Assembly (NCBI GenBank): GCA_963724735.1
Contig: CAVRVX010000008.1
Location: 1 to 64,000, forward strand
Length of the DNA: 64,000 nucleotides
Source: Rhodoplanes sp963724735
GTDB taxonomy: Bacteria; Pseudomonadota; Alphaproteobacteria; Rhizobiales; Xanthobacteraceae
Direction: 5' to 3'
Shown piece by piece: positions 29,276 to 39,444 of this stretch; the stretch's first letter is position 1; every line of letters begins with the position of its first letter. The notes beneath the pieces were generated by a model. It was not told the origin of the DNA. It saw nothing but the letters and a program-made list of their open reading frames with translations, and made no database searches. Position numbers and translations under genes: made by a program.

Positions 29276-29677
29276 TCAGTGCCCGAGCGCGTCTTTGAGC
29301 GTCTTCAGGTGGTCGAGCTTCGCCATCGCCTTGTTGCGCTGAACGTCGTCCTTGGCGTCGGCGATATCTTCCTCGGCGTCCTTGATCGCCTGATGGATCG
29401 TCGCCGGATCGAGCTCATCGACCGGCACGACCTCCTGGGCAAGAACGGTGACGCCGGTCGGCCCCACTTCGGCAAAACCGCCGCGCACGACGATCATCAC
29501 CGGCGCGGTCTGCTCGGGATGAATCGTCAGCACGCCGGGCCGGATGGTCGCGACCAACGGGGCATGGACGGCAAGCACGCCGAAGTCGCCGTCCTCGCCT
29601 GGCACGTCCACCTGGGTGACCTCGCCAGAGAACATCAGCCGCTCGGGCGAAACAAGTTCGAAATGGAAGGTCGACAT
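29276..29677 (-). CDS. atpC: F1Fo ATP synthase subunit epsilon
   Basis: A 133-residue epsilon subunit with the N-terminal beta-barrel (FHFELVSPERLMFSGEVTQVDVPGEDGDFGVL in outline, residues 3-35). A helical C-terminal hairpin (about 88-133), which can brake the motor, follows. It is last in the minus-strand atpH-A-G-D-C operon. The 176 bp before it contains a palindromic repeat. Confidence 0.96.
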   Translation of the reverse strand: MSTFHFELVSPERLMFSGEVTQVDVPGEDGDFGVLAVHAPLVATIRPGVLTIHPEQTAPVMIVVRGGFAEVGPTGVTVLAQEVVPVDELDPATIHQAIKDAEEDIADAKDDVQRNKAMAKLDHLKTLKDALGH

Positions 29678-29699
29678 ATTTGTTGCTCGCGTCTCTAGT

Positions 29700-29850
29700 G
29701 CCGCGCTTGTCTTGTCTCGTTATGCGCGGGCTTGACCCGCGCATCCATGCTACGCAACCGGCGACATGGAGGCTGAATGGATTGCCGGGTCAAGCCCGGC
29801 AATGACGAATTGGCAAAGCGTGACTATGCCAACCAGCCCCACGCCGCTTC
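29700..29850. repeat. REP-like palindromes between atpD and atpC
   Basis: The motif GCCGGGTCAAGCCCGGC (about 29781-29797) with flanking TGGATT/AATGACG is a short palindromic Rhizobiales intergenic repeat. A related half, GCGCGGGCTTGACCCGCGC (about 29724-29742), lies in inverse orientation beside it. A second relative lies between atpG and atpA. Confidence 0.6.
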
Positions 29851-29853
29851 TGA

Positions 29854-31299
<1,446 letters not shown>

Positions 31300-31326
31300 T
31301 GAGGGCTCCTTGCAATTCCTTGAGAG

Positions 31327-31731
31327 CTATATGACGGACAGCGTCACCGGCACATTGCCGCGCGTCGCGCGCGAATAGGGGCAGATGGTGTGGGCGTCCT
31401 CGACCAGGGCCTGCACCTTGGCCTTGTCGACGCCTGGGATGGAGACCTTGAGCTCGGCCTTCAGCGCGAAGCTCGTCGCGTCCTTCTCGAGCGTCACGGC
31501 GCAGGTAACTTTTGCCCCGCTCGCGTCGACGCCGTGCTTCTTCGATAAAGCGAGCAGCGCCTGTCCGAAGCAGGACGACCAGCCGAGGGCGAAAAGCTGT
31601 TCCGGATTGTGGCCTTCGCCCGAGCCGCCCAGGTCTTTCGGGAGCGCCATTGCGAGCGCGAGCCCGCCGTTCTCCAGCACCGCGCGCCCGTCGCGCCCGC
31701 CCTTCGTCGTCGCCGTCGTCGTGTAGCTCAT
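31327..31731 (-). CDS. ohr: organic hydroperoxide resistance protein (Ohr, OsmC family)
   Basis: A 134-residue thiol peroxidase of the Ohr branch of OsmC proteins. It reduces organic hydroperoxides using two cysteines. Cys54 lies in ALGWSSCFGQAL and Cys117 in AHTICPYSRATRGN, the arrangement that defines Ohr. It stands between atpG (54 bp upstream) and atpD (27 bp downstream) on the same strand, with no terminator visible, so it is probably co-transcribed with the ATP synthase. No MarR-type ohrR is near. Confidence 0.92.
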   Translation of the reverse strand: MSYTTTATTKGGRDGRAVLENGGLALAMALPKDLGGSGEGHNPEQLFALGWSSCFGQALLALSKKHGVDASGAKVTCAVTLEKDATSFALKAELKVSIPGVDKAKVQALVEDAHTICPYSRATRGNVPVTLSVI

Positions 31732-31785
31732 CGGGTCTCCTGTCAGCCCCTCCGTGCCCTCGCTCTCGGATCGAGAGCCGCTTTA

Positions 31786-32661
31786 TTATAGCGCCTCGGC
31801 GCCGGAGATGATCTCGATCAGCTCCTTGGTGATCATCGCCTGGCGGGTGCGGTTGTATTTGAGCGTCTGCTTGCGGATCATCTCGCCCGCGTTGCGGGTC
31901 GCGCTGTCCATCGCCGACATCTGCGCGCCGTAGAACGAGGCGGCGTTCTCCAAGAGCGCGCGCAGCAACTGGACCGCGATGTTGAGCGGCAAGAGTTCGG
32001 CCAGGATGTGGTCCTCTTCCGGCTCGTATTCATAGACCGAGCCGCCCGGCTCTGCGGCGGTTCCGGGAAAGACCGCGGGGATGAGTTGCTGGGCGGTCGG
32101 GGTCTGGGCGATCACCGACTTGAAACGCGAGAAGAAGACCGTGCACACGTCAAACTCGCCCTTCTCGTAAAGGGCGATGATCTTCTCGGCGATGCCGTTG
32201 GCGTGTTCGAAGTGGATCTGGCGCACCGCGCGCAGGTCGATCAGCTCGATGATATGCGACTCGAACTGCCGTTTGAGCTGGTCGTGGCCCTTGCGACCGA
32301 CGCAGATGATCTTGAGCTTCTTGCCGTCCGCCAGCAGGGCGTTGGCCTTGTCGCGCGCAAGCCGGACGATCGCCGAGTTGAACGGACCGCACAGGCCGCG
32401 CTCGCCGGTGCAGACGACGAGGAGTTGCACCGCGGTCGAGCCGGTGCCGCGCAAGAGCGGCGGCGCCTCCGGATTGTTCTGCGTCGAGGCCGCAATGTTG
32501 CCGAGCACCTTCTGCATGCGTTCGGCATAGGGCCGCGCGGCTTCTGCGGCCGCCTGCGCGCGCCGCAGCTTGGACGCGGCCACCATCTGCATGGCCTTGG
32601 TAATCTTCTGCGTCGCCTTGGTGGCGGCGATGCGGTTGCGCAGGTCTTTCAGGCTGGGCAT
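31786..32661 (-). CDS. atpG: F1Fo ATP synthase subunit gamma
   Basis: A 291-residue central-stalk subunit. It starts MPSLKDLRNRIAATKATQKI and ends in the conserved helix YNRTRQAMITKELIEIISGAEAL that inserts into the beta/alpha hexamer. The internal ERGLCGPFNSAIVR stretch is also typical. It lies between atpA and ohr. Confidence 0.97.
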   Translation of the reverse strand: MPSLKDLRNRIAATKATQKITKAMQMVAASKLRRAQAAAEAARPYAERMQKVLGNIAASTQNNPEAPPLLRGTGSTAVQLLVVCTGERGLCGPFNSAIVRLARDKANALLADGKKLKIICVGRKGHDQLKRQFESHIIELIDLRAVRQIHFEHANGIAEKIIALYEKGEFDVCTVFFSRFKSVIAQTPTAQQLIPAVFPGTAAEPGGSVYEYEPEEDHILAELLPLNIAVQLLRALLENAASFYGAQMSAMDSATRNAGEMIRKQTLKYNRTRQAMITKELIEIISGAEAL

Positions 32662-32683
32662 TGTCTTTCTACGCCTGTCCCGG

Positions 32684-32785
32684 CTCTTATCTCGTCACGC
32701 CCGGCCTGTGCCGGGCTCCACGTCTAATTCCGCCACGTCGTGAAAAACGTGGATGGCCGGGTCAAGCCCGGCCATGACGGCACTA
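32684..32785. repeat. REP-like palindrome between atpA and atpG
   Basis: The palindrome GGCCGGGTCAAGCCCGGCC (about 32757-32775), preceded by GTGGAT and followed by ATGACGG, closely matches the repeat between atpD and atpC. A weaker inverted relative, CACGCCCGGCCTGTGCCGGG, lies at about 32696-32715. Confidence 0.6.
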
Positions 32786-34315
32786 TCATGCAAAGGTCTT
32801 TGCGTAATCGTCGAGCGCCGCCTTGAGCTTGGCGGCGGCTGCGTCGTCGAGGTCGCGCGACGTGCGAATGGCGTCGAGGATGTCGGTGCGCTTGGTGCGC
32901 ATCAGCGACAACAGCCCCTCCTCGAAGGGACGCACGCTCGAGACGGGCAGCGGATCGAGGTAGCCGTTCACGCCGGCATAGATGACGCAGACCTGCTCCT
33001 CCATTTTCAGCGGCGTGAACTGGGGCTGCTTGAGAAGCTCGGTCAGGCGCGCGCCGCGATTGAGCAGGCGCTGGGTGGTGGCGTCGAGGTCGGAGCCGAA
33101 TTGGGCGAAGGCGGCCATTTCGCGATATTGCGCGAGTTCGCCCTTGATGCGCCCGGCGACCTTCTTCATCGCCTTGGTCTGCGCCGCCGAGCCCACGCGC
33201 GACACCGAAATGCCGACATTCAGGGCCGGACGGATGCCCTGGTAGAACAGGTCGGTCTCGAGGAAGATCTGCCCGTCGGTGATCGAAATGACGTTGGTCG
33301 GGATGTAGGCGGAGACGTCGTTGGCCTGCGTCTCGATCACCGGCAACGCGGTGAGCGAGCCCGACCCGTACTCCTCGTTCATCTTCGCCGCCCGTTCGAG
33401 CAGACGCGAGTGAAGGTAGAACACGTCGCCGGGATAGGCTTCGCGGCCGGGAGGCCGGCGCAGCAGCAGCGACATCTGGCGGTAAGCGACGGCCTGCTTG
33501 GACAGGTCGTCGTAGAAAATAACCGCATGCATGCCGTTGTCGCGGAAGTACTCGCCCATCGTGCAGCCGGCGAACGGGGCGAGGAACTGCATCGGCGCGG
33601 GATCGGAAGCGGTCGCGGCGACCACGATCGAGTAATCGAGCGCCCCGTTTTCCTCCAAGGCCTTGACGAACTGGGCGACCGTCGAGCGCTTCTGGCCGAC
33701 CGCGACATAGACGCAATACAGCTTGATCTTCTCGTCGCCGGTCGCGTTGAGCGGCTTCTGGTTGAGAATGGTGTCGAGGATGATCGCGGTCTTGCCGGTC
33801 TGGCGGTCGCCGATGATCAGTTCACGTTGGCCGCGGCCGATCGGGATGAGCGCGTCGATCGCCTTCAGACCGGTCGCCATCGGCTCGTGCACGGAGCGGC
33901 GCGGAATGATGCCGGGCGCCTTCACGTCGACGCGGCGGCGCTCGGTCGCCTCGATCGGCCCCTTGCCGTCGATCGGATTGCCGAGCGCGTCGACCACACG
34001 GCCGAGCAGGCCTTTGCCGACCGGCACGTCGACGATCGCCCGGGTTCGCTTGACCGTCTGGCCTTCCTTGATCTCGCGGTCGTTGCCGAAGATCACGATG
34101 CCGACATTGTCGATTTCGAGGTTGAGCGCCATGCCGCGCACGCCGTTCTCGAACTCGACCATCTCGCCCGCCTGGACATTGTCCAGCCCATAAACGCGGG
34201 CAATGCCGTCGCCGACCGACAGCACCTGACCGACTTCGGAGACCTCGGCTTCCTGGCCGAAATTCTGGATCTGCTCCTTGAGGATCGAGGAGATTTCTGC
34301 GGCGCGGATATCCAT
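32786..34315 (-). CDS. atpA: F1Fo ATP synthase subunit alpha
   Basis: A 509-residue non-catalytic nucleotide-binding subunit. Walker A is GDRQTGKT (after RELIIG). The protein opens with MDIRAAEISSILKEQIQNF, and the internal VGISVSRVGSAAQTKAMK stretch is typical. Its start codon overlaps the stop of atpH by one base (34315), showing tight coupling. Confidence 0.98.
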   Translation of the reverse strand: MDIRAAEISSILKEQIQNFGQEAEVSEVGQVLSVGDGIARVYGLDNVQAGEMVEFENGVRGMALNLEIDNVGIVIFGNDREIKEGQTVKRTRAIVDVPVGKGLLGRVVDALGNPIDGKGPIEATERRRVDVKAPGIIPRRSVHEPMATGLKAIDALIPIGRGQRELIIGDRQTGKTAIILDTILNQKPLNATGDEKIKLYCVYVAVGQKRSTVAQFVKALEENGALDYSIVVAATASDPAPMQFLAPFAGCTMGEYFRDNGMHAVIFYDDLSKQAVAYRQMSLLLRRPPGREAYPGDVFYLHSRLLERAAKMNEEYGSGSLTALPVIETQANDVSAYIPTNVISITDGQIFLETDLFYQGIRPALNVGISVSRVGSAAQTKAMKKVAGRIKGELAQYREMAAFAQFGSDLDATTQRLLNRGARLTELLKQPQFTPLKMEEQVCVIYAGVNGYLDPLPVSSVRPFEEGLLSLMRTKRTDILDAIRTSRDLDDAAAAKLKAALDDYAKTFA

Positions 34316-34875
34316 CAGCCGACCTCTTTCATCGCGTGCTTGAGTGCATTGAGCCTGGTGCGCAGCGAGCTGTCGACCATGCGGCTGCCGAGCTTGACCA
34401 CGAGCCCGCCGATGATCGCCGGATCAACTCGCACATCGATCTGTACGTCCTTGCCGGTCACCGCATTGAGCGCCGCCTTGATGTCATTGAGCCGCTCGGG
34501 ACTGAGATTGTCGGCGACCGTGACCTCGGCCGTGACTTCGCCCTTGTGGCGCCCGACCAGGGTTCGGAAGGCCTTGATCATGCCGCGCACGGCGAACAGC
34601 CGGCGGTTCGACGCGACCAGCTTGAGGAAATTCGCGGCGAGCCCGCCAATTCCGGCCTGCGCGAGCACGGCGGCGAGCGCGCGCGTCTGCTCCTCGGCGG
34701 TGAAAACGGGGCTCCGCACGAGGCGCATCAAATCGGGGCTCTCCCCGATCAGACCATCGAAGCGGTCGAGATCGCTCCGTACCGCGTCAATGACATTGCC
34801 TTCCAGCGCCAGTTCAAACACGGCGGTCGCATAACGGCCCGCCATTCCCGATGCGGTTGGATCAGGTCCTGCCAC
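34315..34875 (-). CDS. atpH: F1Fo ATP synthase subunit delta
   Basis: A 186-residue peripheral-stalk subunit (OSCP type). I place the start at GTG 34875, giving VAGPDPTASGMAGRYATAVFEL, which matches the usual Rhizobiales opening with a short lead before the A-x-RYA motif. An ATG at 34845 (MAGRYA) is the alternative. Upstream in-frame codons to 35016 code for an unlikely cysteine-rich lead. The conserved end is IDVRVDPAIIGGLVVKLGSRMVDSSLRTRL. It is first in the operon. Confidence 0.95.
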   Translation of the reverse strand: MAGPDPTASGMAGRYATAVFELALEGNVIDAVRSDLDRFDGLIGESPDLMRLVRSPVFTAEEQTRALAAVLAQAGIGGLAANFLKLVASNRRLFAVRGMIKAFRTLVGRHKGEVTAEVTVADNLSPERLNDIKAALNAVTGKDVQIDVRVDPAIIGGLVVKLGSRMVDSSLRTRLNALKHAMKEVG

Positions 34876-35076
34876 GGCGCTCTCTTTCGGCTTGCGATGA
34901 CCAGGTCCGACGCGTTTGAGGAAAAGCGCGTAAGCCCCTGGACACAAGCGGGACTTGGAGAATTGGAGCGTTGCGGAGCAGCTGCGCGCTCCGAGAAATT
35001 GCGCGTGTGCTAACACAGCCCCGAGGGCGGTGCAATATGGCCGGCACTTTAATGCGGCAACGAATGCCCAGGCTCG

Positions 35077-36264
35077 TTAGCTCTTCAATCGCGGGCGCAT
35101 AATCATCGGTCCGTAGAGAATGCAAAAGCCCCAGAACGCGGCCACCCAGGCGATCGCGGCCGCCCAGAGCAAGGGCTGGCTAGAGGAAGGGAGCAGCGCG
35201 GCGGCGATCCGCAAAACGGTTGAAATGATCAGGGCGGCATAAAGGAGCTGGGTCGCGGGTGGCGCCTCAAGCGCCCGGCCGGTATGCCCGCGCGTCGCGC
35301 GCGTCATGACGGCGAGCGTCATTACCCCGATCGCGCCGACCGACCACGCATGCACTCCCGCGCTCGGCGGCATCTGCGCGCTCAGCGCCGCGCCGCCGAC
35401 GAGCGCAAATCCAAGCGGAACGAAAACATAGGCGACATGCAGGATCAGCACCAACGGGTCTCGCAGCGTGCGGTCGCCTGCCCACCGGATGAACCGGGCG
35501 GCATGCAACAACCCTGCGCCGATCAGCAGAAGACCCACGCCGACCGCGTCGGGGAAGATAGTCCAGGCCAAAAGCGCGAAAGCGCCTAAGCCGATCGCTG
35601 CTCCGTCAAACCGGTCGAACGGCGCCGGCAGGCGTCCCGGATTTTCTCGCACGAGCCAGTTGCGGGTGAAGCTTGGAATGATCCGGCCGCCGATCAGCAT
35701 CACCAGCACAAGGACGGTTGAGAGGGCCGCTCGGCGGGAATAGGACGCATCGCCGCCGAAGTGGGCCTCAAGATGAAAGGCGATGTTGGCGAAGGCGAAC
35801 ACGGCGACGATGACCAGCACCCGCAGATTGCGCCAGTTCTTCCCGGCGACGATCTCGCGCCCGGCGGCGGCGAGGACGACCAGAAGGAACGCGACGTCGA
35901 CAAGAGCGGCGGGCCACCAGCCGACCACGCCGGACAAGGAGACCGCAAGGCGGCCGGCCGCCCATAAAAGGACGAGGGTGAGCAGGGGCGCGCCGTTGAG
36001 CGGCAGCCGTCCGGTCCAGTTCGGGATCGCGGTCAACAGGAAGCCCGTTACGATCGCCGCGACATAGCCGTAGAGCATTTCGTGAATGTGCCAATCGAGC
36101 GCCGAAAAGGCGGTGGCGCTTTCGAACCGACCTTCGAACATCGGCAGCCAGAGGAGCAGCGCGAGGCCGGCATAGAAAGCGCCGAAGAGAAAAAACGGAC
36201 GGAAGCCGTAACTCAGGATCGCCGGCCCGGAAAAGCGGCGCAATCGAGGAATGGGCACGCTCAT
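35077..36264 (-). CDS. nnrS: NnrS family haem-copper membrane protein
   Basis: A 395-residue polytopic protein with about 12 membrane helices. The NnrS pattern includes an N-terminal GFRPFFLFGAFYAGLALLLW, then WHIHEMLYGYVAAIVTGFLLTAIPNWTG (split by loops) with histidines suited to haem or metal binding. A late H-A-W-S-V-G-A-I-G motif is also present. NnrS relieves nitric-oxide stress and is usually controlled by NO- or oxygen-responsive regulators. I could not find a clean FNR/NnrR box in its upstream region. Confidence 0.92.
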   Translation of the reverse strand: MSVPIPRLRRFSGPAILSYGFRPFFLFGAFYAGLALLLWLPMFEGRFESATAFSALDWHIHEMLYGYVAAIVTGFLLTAIPNWTGRLPLNGAPLLTLVLLWAAGRLAVSLSGVVGWWPAALVDVAFLLVVLAAAGREIVAGKNWRNLRVLVIVAVFAFANIAFHLEAHFGGDASYSRRAALSTVLVLVMLIGGRIIPSFTRNWLVRENPGRLPAPFDRFDGAAIGLGAFALLAWTIFPDAVGVGLLLIGAGLLHAARFIRWAGDRTLRDPLVLILHVAYVFVPLGFALVGGAALSAQMPPSAGVHAWSVGAIGVMTLAVMTRATRGHTGRALEAPPATQLLYAALIISTVLRIAAALLPSSSQPLLWAAAIAWVAAFWGFCILYGPMIMRPRLKS

Positions 36265-36670
36265 ACTCCCTCAAGTCGTCAAGTCTGTCGAGCGGCGGCG
36301 GCGCCGAACAAAATTGGCGGGGCCCGGCCCGGGCCCCACCCGTACTTGCCCCGACCCCAGATGGGGAGCCTTGACCAAATCCAAGCCGCGAGGGGGCGAG
36401 GGCAAGAAAATTACAGCTAAAGCACAGCGCCAATTAGATGGCATAACATACTATCTTTATTAATTAAATTTAGTACATGCCCGAGCCGCTGATGCCGAAT
36501 GACCGTCTCCGATTTCGTAGAATGATACCGGCCCGTCGGTGCTTTTAGAAATATACATTAACACTAGTTGATCGCTGCATCGCAATATCAACCGCTTTTT
36601 GACGAAAAAAAGCGCAACTTCGCCAGCATCTCGCCATTACCGCTAACAACAGCGAGGTGTGTTCGACAGT
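36265..36670. other. AT-rich intergenic region between nnrS and rlpA
   Basis: This 406-bp stretch is much richer in A/T than its surroundings at about 36410-36660, including a TATTAATTAAATTT block. It holds no convincing gene. It separates divergent nnrS and rlpA-like genes and must carry both promoters. No regulator site could be assigned with confidence. Confidence 0.5.
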
Positions 36671-37030
36671 ATGTATAAATCACAATACACAAAGATCAGT
36701 ATTGCTTGTATAGTTGTAATTGGATCAACGATCTATTCTGTTGGTCAAGCTCACGCGCAGTCAGGAATAGCTTCGATCTACTCGGGAGAGCGGACCGCAA
36801 ATGGCGAGTATGCGCATCCCGACAAGATGACTGCGGCCCATCGATCGCTGCCGTTCGGAACCCGGGTAAAGGTGACGAACCACAGCAACGGACGCTCGGT
36901 CTTCGTCCGCATCAACGATCGGGGACCCTATATCGTCGGACGCGTGATCGATCTGACCCCGGCGGCGGCGCGCGCGCTCGTCTTTTCCGGGCTGACCACC
37001 GTCACGCTCCTGGTTGCTGAAGACTATTAA
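36671..37030 (+). CDS. RlpA-like double-psi beta-barrel protein
   Basis: A 119-residue protein with signal peptide (hydrophobic ISIACIVVIGSTIYSV, cleavage near AHAQ) and one DPBB domain. It has the RlpA hallmarks: ASIYSGERTANGE, MTAAHRSLPFGT, VTN and VRINDRGPY-x10-DLTPAAA. RlpA proteins bind or cleave denuded glycan strands of peptidoglycan. This one lacks the SPOR domain of the long form. ATG 36671 is preferred; a GTG at 36659 would add four residues. It stands alone and is followed by a terminator hairpin. Confidence 0.9.
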   Translation: MYKSQYTKISIACIVVIGSTIYSVGQAHAQSGIASIYSGERTANGEYAHPDKMTAAHRSLPFGTRVKVTNHSNGRSVFVRINDRGPYIVGRVIDLTPAAARALVFSGLTTVTLLVAEDY

Positions 37031-37055
37031 CGAAGTGTCTTTGGTATGCGGCCTG

Positions 37056-37082
37056 GAGGGAGCGCCAACCGGGCGCTCCCTC
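37056..37082 (+). terminator. hairpin after rlpA-like gene
   Basis: An 11-bp stem (GAGGGAGCGCC / GGCGCTCCCTC) with an AACCG loop begins 26 bp after the stop codon. There is no strong U-tract after it, only ATTCATCG. Confidence 0.6.
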
Positions 37083-37645
37083 ATTCATCGATCTGCTGCC
37101 GCGAATTTTACGAGCCGGCCGAAATCGAGCGGTTGTCCGTTCTCCCCGCCTTTGGTATCGCTGAGCCGAGACGGGAGAGCCACGGGAGTTGCGCAACGCG
37201 CAATCCCTCGGCATCGGCGGATCGAATTGCCTTCTCGAGCAAGGGCGGCGGGGGTTTTTTTGTCTGAACAAGTTTGCCGCCGGCCCGTGCCGCGTACGGC
37301 AGGGCTTTTGTCGGGAGCGCGTCTCCGGCCCGCTTGCGCGCCCCCCTGCTCCCCGGCCTTTGCGCCTGCCGCGCGAACCATGCGACAAGATCGACAGGCG
37401 GATGACCGCCGAGCCAAAGCTCTCGACAGGAGCGGCGACGACACGATAACTCGTCCTGATGACAGCCTGCGAACAGCAGCGGCCGCCCCCGCTGCCGCAA
37501 AATCTGCCGAGCGTGAGGAGGTGCGACGCCCTGTTATTTGGACCGGCAATCCGGGAAGTCCGCAAACCCACGCTCCACAGCAATCGAAAACGTTCCGGAC
37601 GAGAAGAACGTTCGGTTTCCGTTCTCAATCCTTCGGGGAGTCTCA
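37083..37645. other. gene-poor stretch before the glycogen operon
   Basis: 563 bp without a gene I can support. Long open frames exist on both strands but show arginine/serine-rich low-quality translations typical of GC-rich shadow frames. The best candidate is a minus-strand frame at 37108-37500, whose lower half (about 60 residues, including KLVQTKKPPPPLLEKAI) looks slightly protein-like. It has no clear start. The promoter of glgP probably lies in the last 150 bp. Confidence 0.3.
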
Positions 37646-39346
37646 ATGAACGAGGTCGAGCCCTACCTGTCTTCAGATCGGATTGCTTATTTCACGATGG
37701 AAATCGGAATCCGGCCGGAGATGCATACCTACTCCGGTGGACTTGGCCTTCTCGCCGGCGACGCCGCGCGGTCGGCGGCGGACCTCACCCTTCCAATCGT
37801 TTTCGTCACGCTCGCCTCGCGCGAGGGGTCGAACCGGCAAGAGATCGACGCCGAGGGTCATCAGATCGATGCTCCCGACCCGTGGAACCCGGAAGAATAT
37901 TGCACCCCGATCGGCGCCATGGTGGCGGTGAATATCGAGGGCCGAACGGTCTGGATCAGGCCATGGCTTTACGAGCTGAAATCCCCGCGCGGGCACCAGA
38001 TTCCGATCATTCTGCTCGACACCAATTTGTCCGAGAACGAAGCGCGCGACCGCACCATCACAAACCGGCTCTATTTCGGCGATGAACGGGACCGTATCAA
38101 GCAGGAAGCCGTGCTCGGCATCGGCGGCGTGCGGGTCTTGCGCGCGCTCGGTTTCCAGATCGACACCTACCACCTCAATGAAGGGCATGCCGCGTTCTTG
38201 TCTTTGGCGCTGCTTGACCAGCATCGCATCACGCCGATCCCGGGCATCCCGGAGCCGTTCAAGTATGACATCCACGCGGTGCGCGAGAAATGCATATTCA
38301 CCACCCATACGCCGGTGGAAGCCGGCCACGACAGCTTCGATTATAACGATGTCCGTCGGATCGTCGGCGACCTGATCGAACTCGACCAGCTCAAGCTCTT
38401 GGCCGGCCGGGACCGGCTGAACATGTCGCGGCTCGCGCTCAACCTTTCGCGCTACGCCAACGGCGTCGCCCGCCGTCACGCCGAGACGGCGCAGCGCATG
38501 TTTCCGGAATACAAGATCAACACGGTCACCAACGGCGCGCATGTGCGGACCTGGATGCACCCGGCGATCTTCCATCTCCTGAAAAACCTGGTCCCGCATT
38601 GGGGGCATGAGCCCGAGGACCTGCTCAAGGCTGACCAGGTCTCGCCGGAAGCGCTATGGGGCGCCCACCAGCAAGCCAAACGGGAGCTGATCGCCCTGAT
38701 CGGGGACAAGGCCGGCGTGAAGATGTCGGCAGACGTTCCGCTGATCTGCTTTGCGCGCCGCATGACCGGCTATAAGCGCCCCGACCTGCTGTTCACCGAT
38801 ATCGATCGGCTGCGCGCGATCGCCAAGCGCTATCCGTTCCAGGTGGTCATGGCCGGCAAGTCGCATCCGCGCGACTTCGACGGCAAGGAGATCATCCGCC
38901 GGATTCATCACTATATGCGGACTCTCAAAGAGATCCCGATGGCCTTCATGCCGAACTACGACATGGCGCTTGCCACCAAGCTGGTTTCCGGCGTCGACGT
39001 GTGGCTCAACAACCCGATCCCGCCGCTCGAAGCCTCCGGCACGAGCGGCATGAAGGCGGCTTTCAACGGCGCGCTCAACTTCAGCGTCCTCGACGGCTGG
39101 TGGCTCGAGGGCTGTGAAGAAGGCGTCACCGGATGGGCGATCGGCCGCGACGGCGGCAACTCCTCTGTGGCGGCGCATGCCGAGGAGTTCTACAGCAAAC
39201 TCGAAAATGTCGTCCTTCCGCTGTATTACGATAATCGCGCGCGCTGGATTTGGATGATGCAGCAGTCGATCACCAAGATCGGCGCGGTTTTCAACAGCGC
39301 CCGCATGATGCGGCGTTATGCGACGGAAGCGTACATTCGATCCTGA
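37646..39346 (+). CDS. glgP: alpha-glucan (glycogen) phosphorylase family protein
   Basis: A 566-residue PLP-dependent phosphorylase that releases glucose-1-phosphate from glycogen. The opening reads DRIAYFTMEIGIRPEMHTYSGGLG in outline, with YFTMEIG near residue 14. TPVEAGHD, the HLNEGHAAF motif and the PLP-lysine region GTSGMKAAFNGALN are all present. It is of the shorter type related to maltodextrin/alpha-glucan phosphorylases. ATG 37646 follows GGGGAG at a good distance. It is first of the glgP-glgC-glgA set. Confidence 0.92.
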   Translation: MNEVEPYLSSDRIAYFTMEIGIRPEMHTYSGGLGLLAGDAARSAADLTLPIVFVTLASREGSNRQEIDAEGHQIDAPDPWNPEEYCTPIGAMVAVNIEGRTVWIRPWLYELKSPRGHQIPIILLDTNLSENEARDRTITNRLYFGDERDRIKQEAVLGIGGVRVLRALGFQIDTYHLNEGHAAFLSLALLDQHRITPIPGIPEPFKYDIHAVREKCIFTTHTPVEAGHDSFDYNDVRRIVGDLIELDQLKLLAGRDRLNMSRLALNLSRYANGVARRHAETAQRMFPEYKINTVTNGAHVRTWMHPAIFHLLKNLVPHWGHEPEDLLKADQVSPEALWGAHQQAKRELIALIGDKAGVKMSADVPLICFARRMTGYKRPDLLFTDIDRLRAIAKRYPFQVVMAGKSHPRDFDGKEIIRRIHHYMRTLKEIPMAFMPNYDMALATKLVSGVDVWLNNPIPPLEASGTSGMKAAFNGALNFSVLDGWWLEGCEEGVTGWAIGRDGGNSSVAAHAEEFYSKLENVVLPLYYDNRARWIWMMQQSITKIGAVFNSARMMRRYATEAYIRS

Positions 39347-39444
39347 TTTCTCGGACTTCATGGTCAACTCACCCACGTCGACGAGCACGAAAAGCGGGGG
39401 CAGCGACCAGGAGGCAATAGCAGCAAAAATAGCGAGGCGTAGTC

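Noticed and set aside
36265..36670. An FNR/NnrR box for nnrS
   Set aside because: A loose match (TTGATCGCTGCATCGCAA near 36568) has the wrong spacing for the 14-bp consensus.
37014..37649. Long open frames on both strands before glgP
   Set aside because: The translations are arginine/serine-rich, have no domain or good ribosome site, and oppose each other; they look like shadows of GC-rich DNA.
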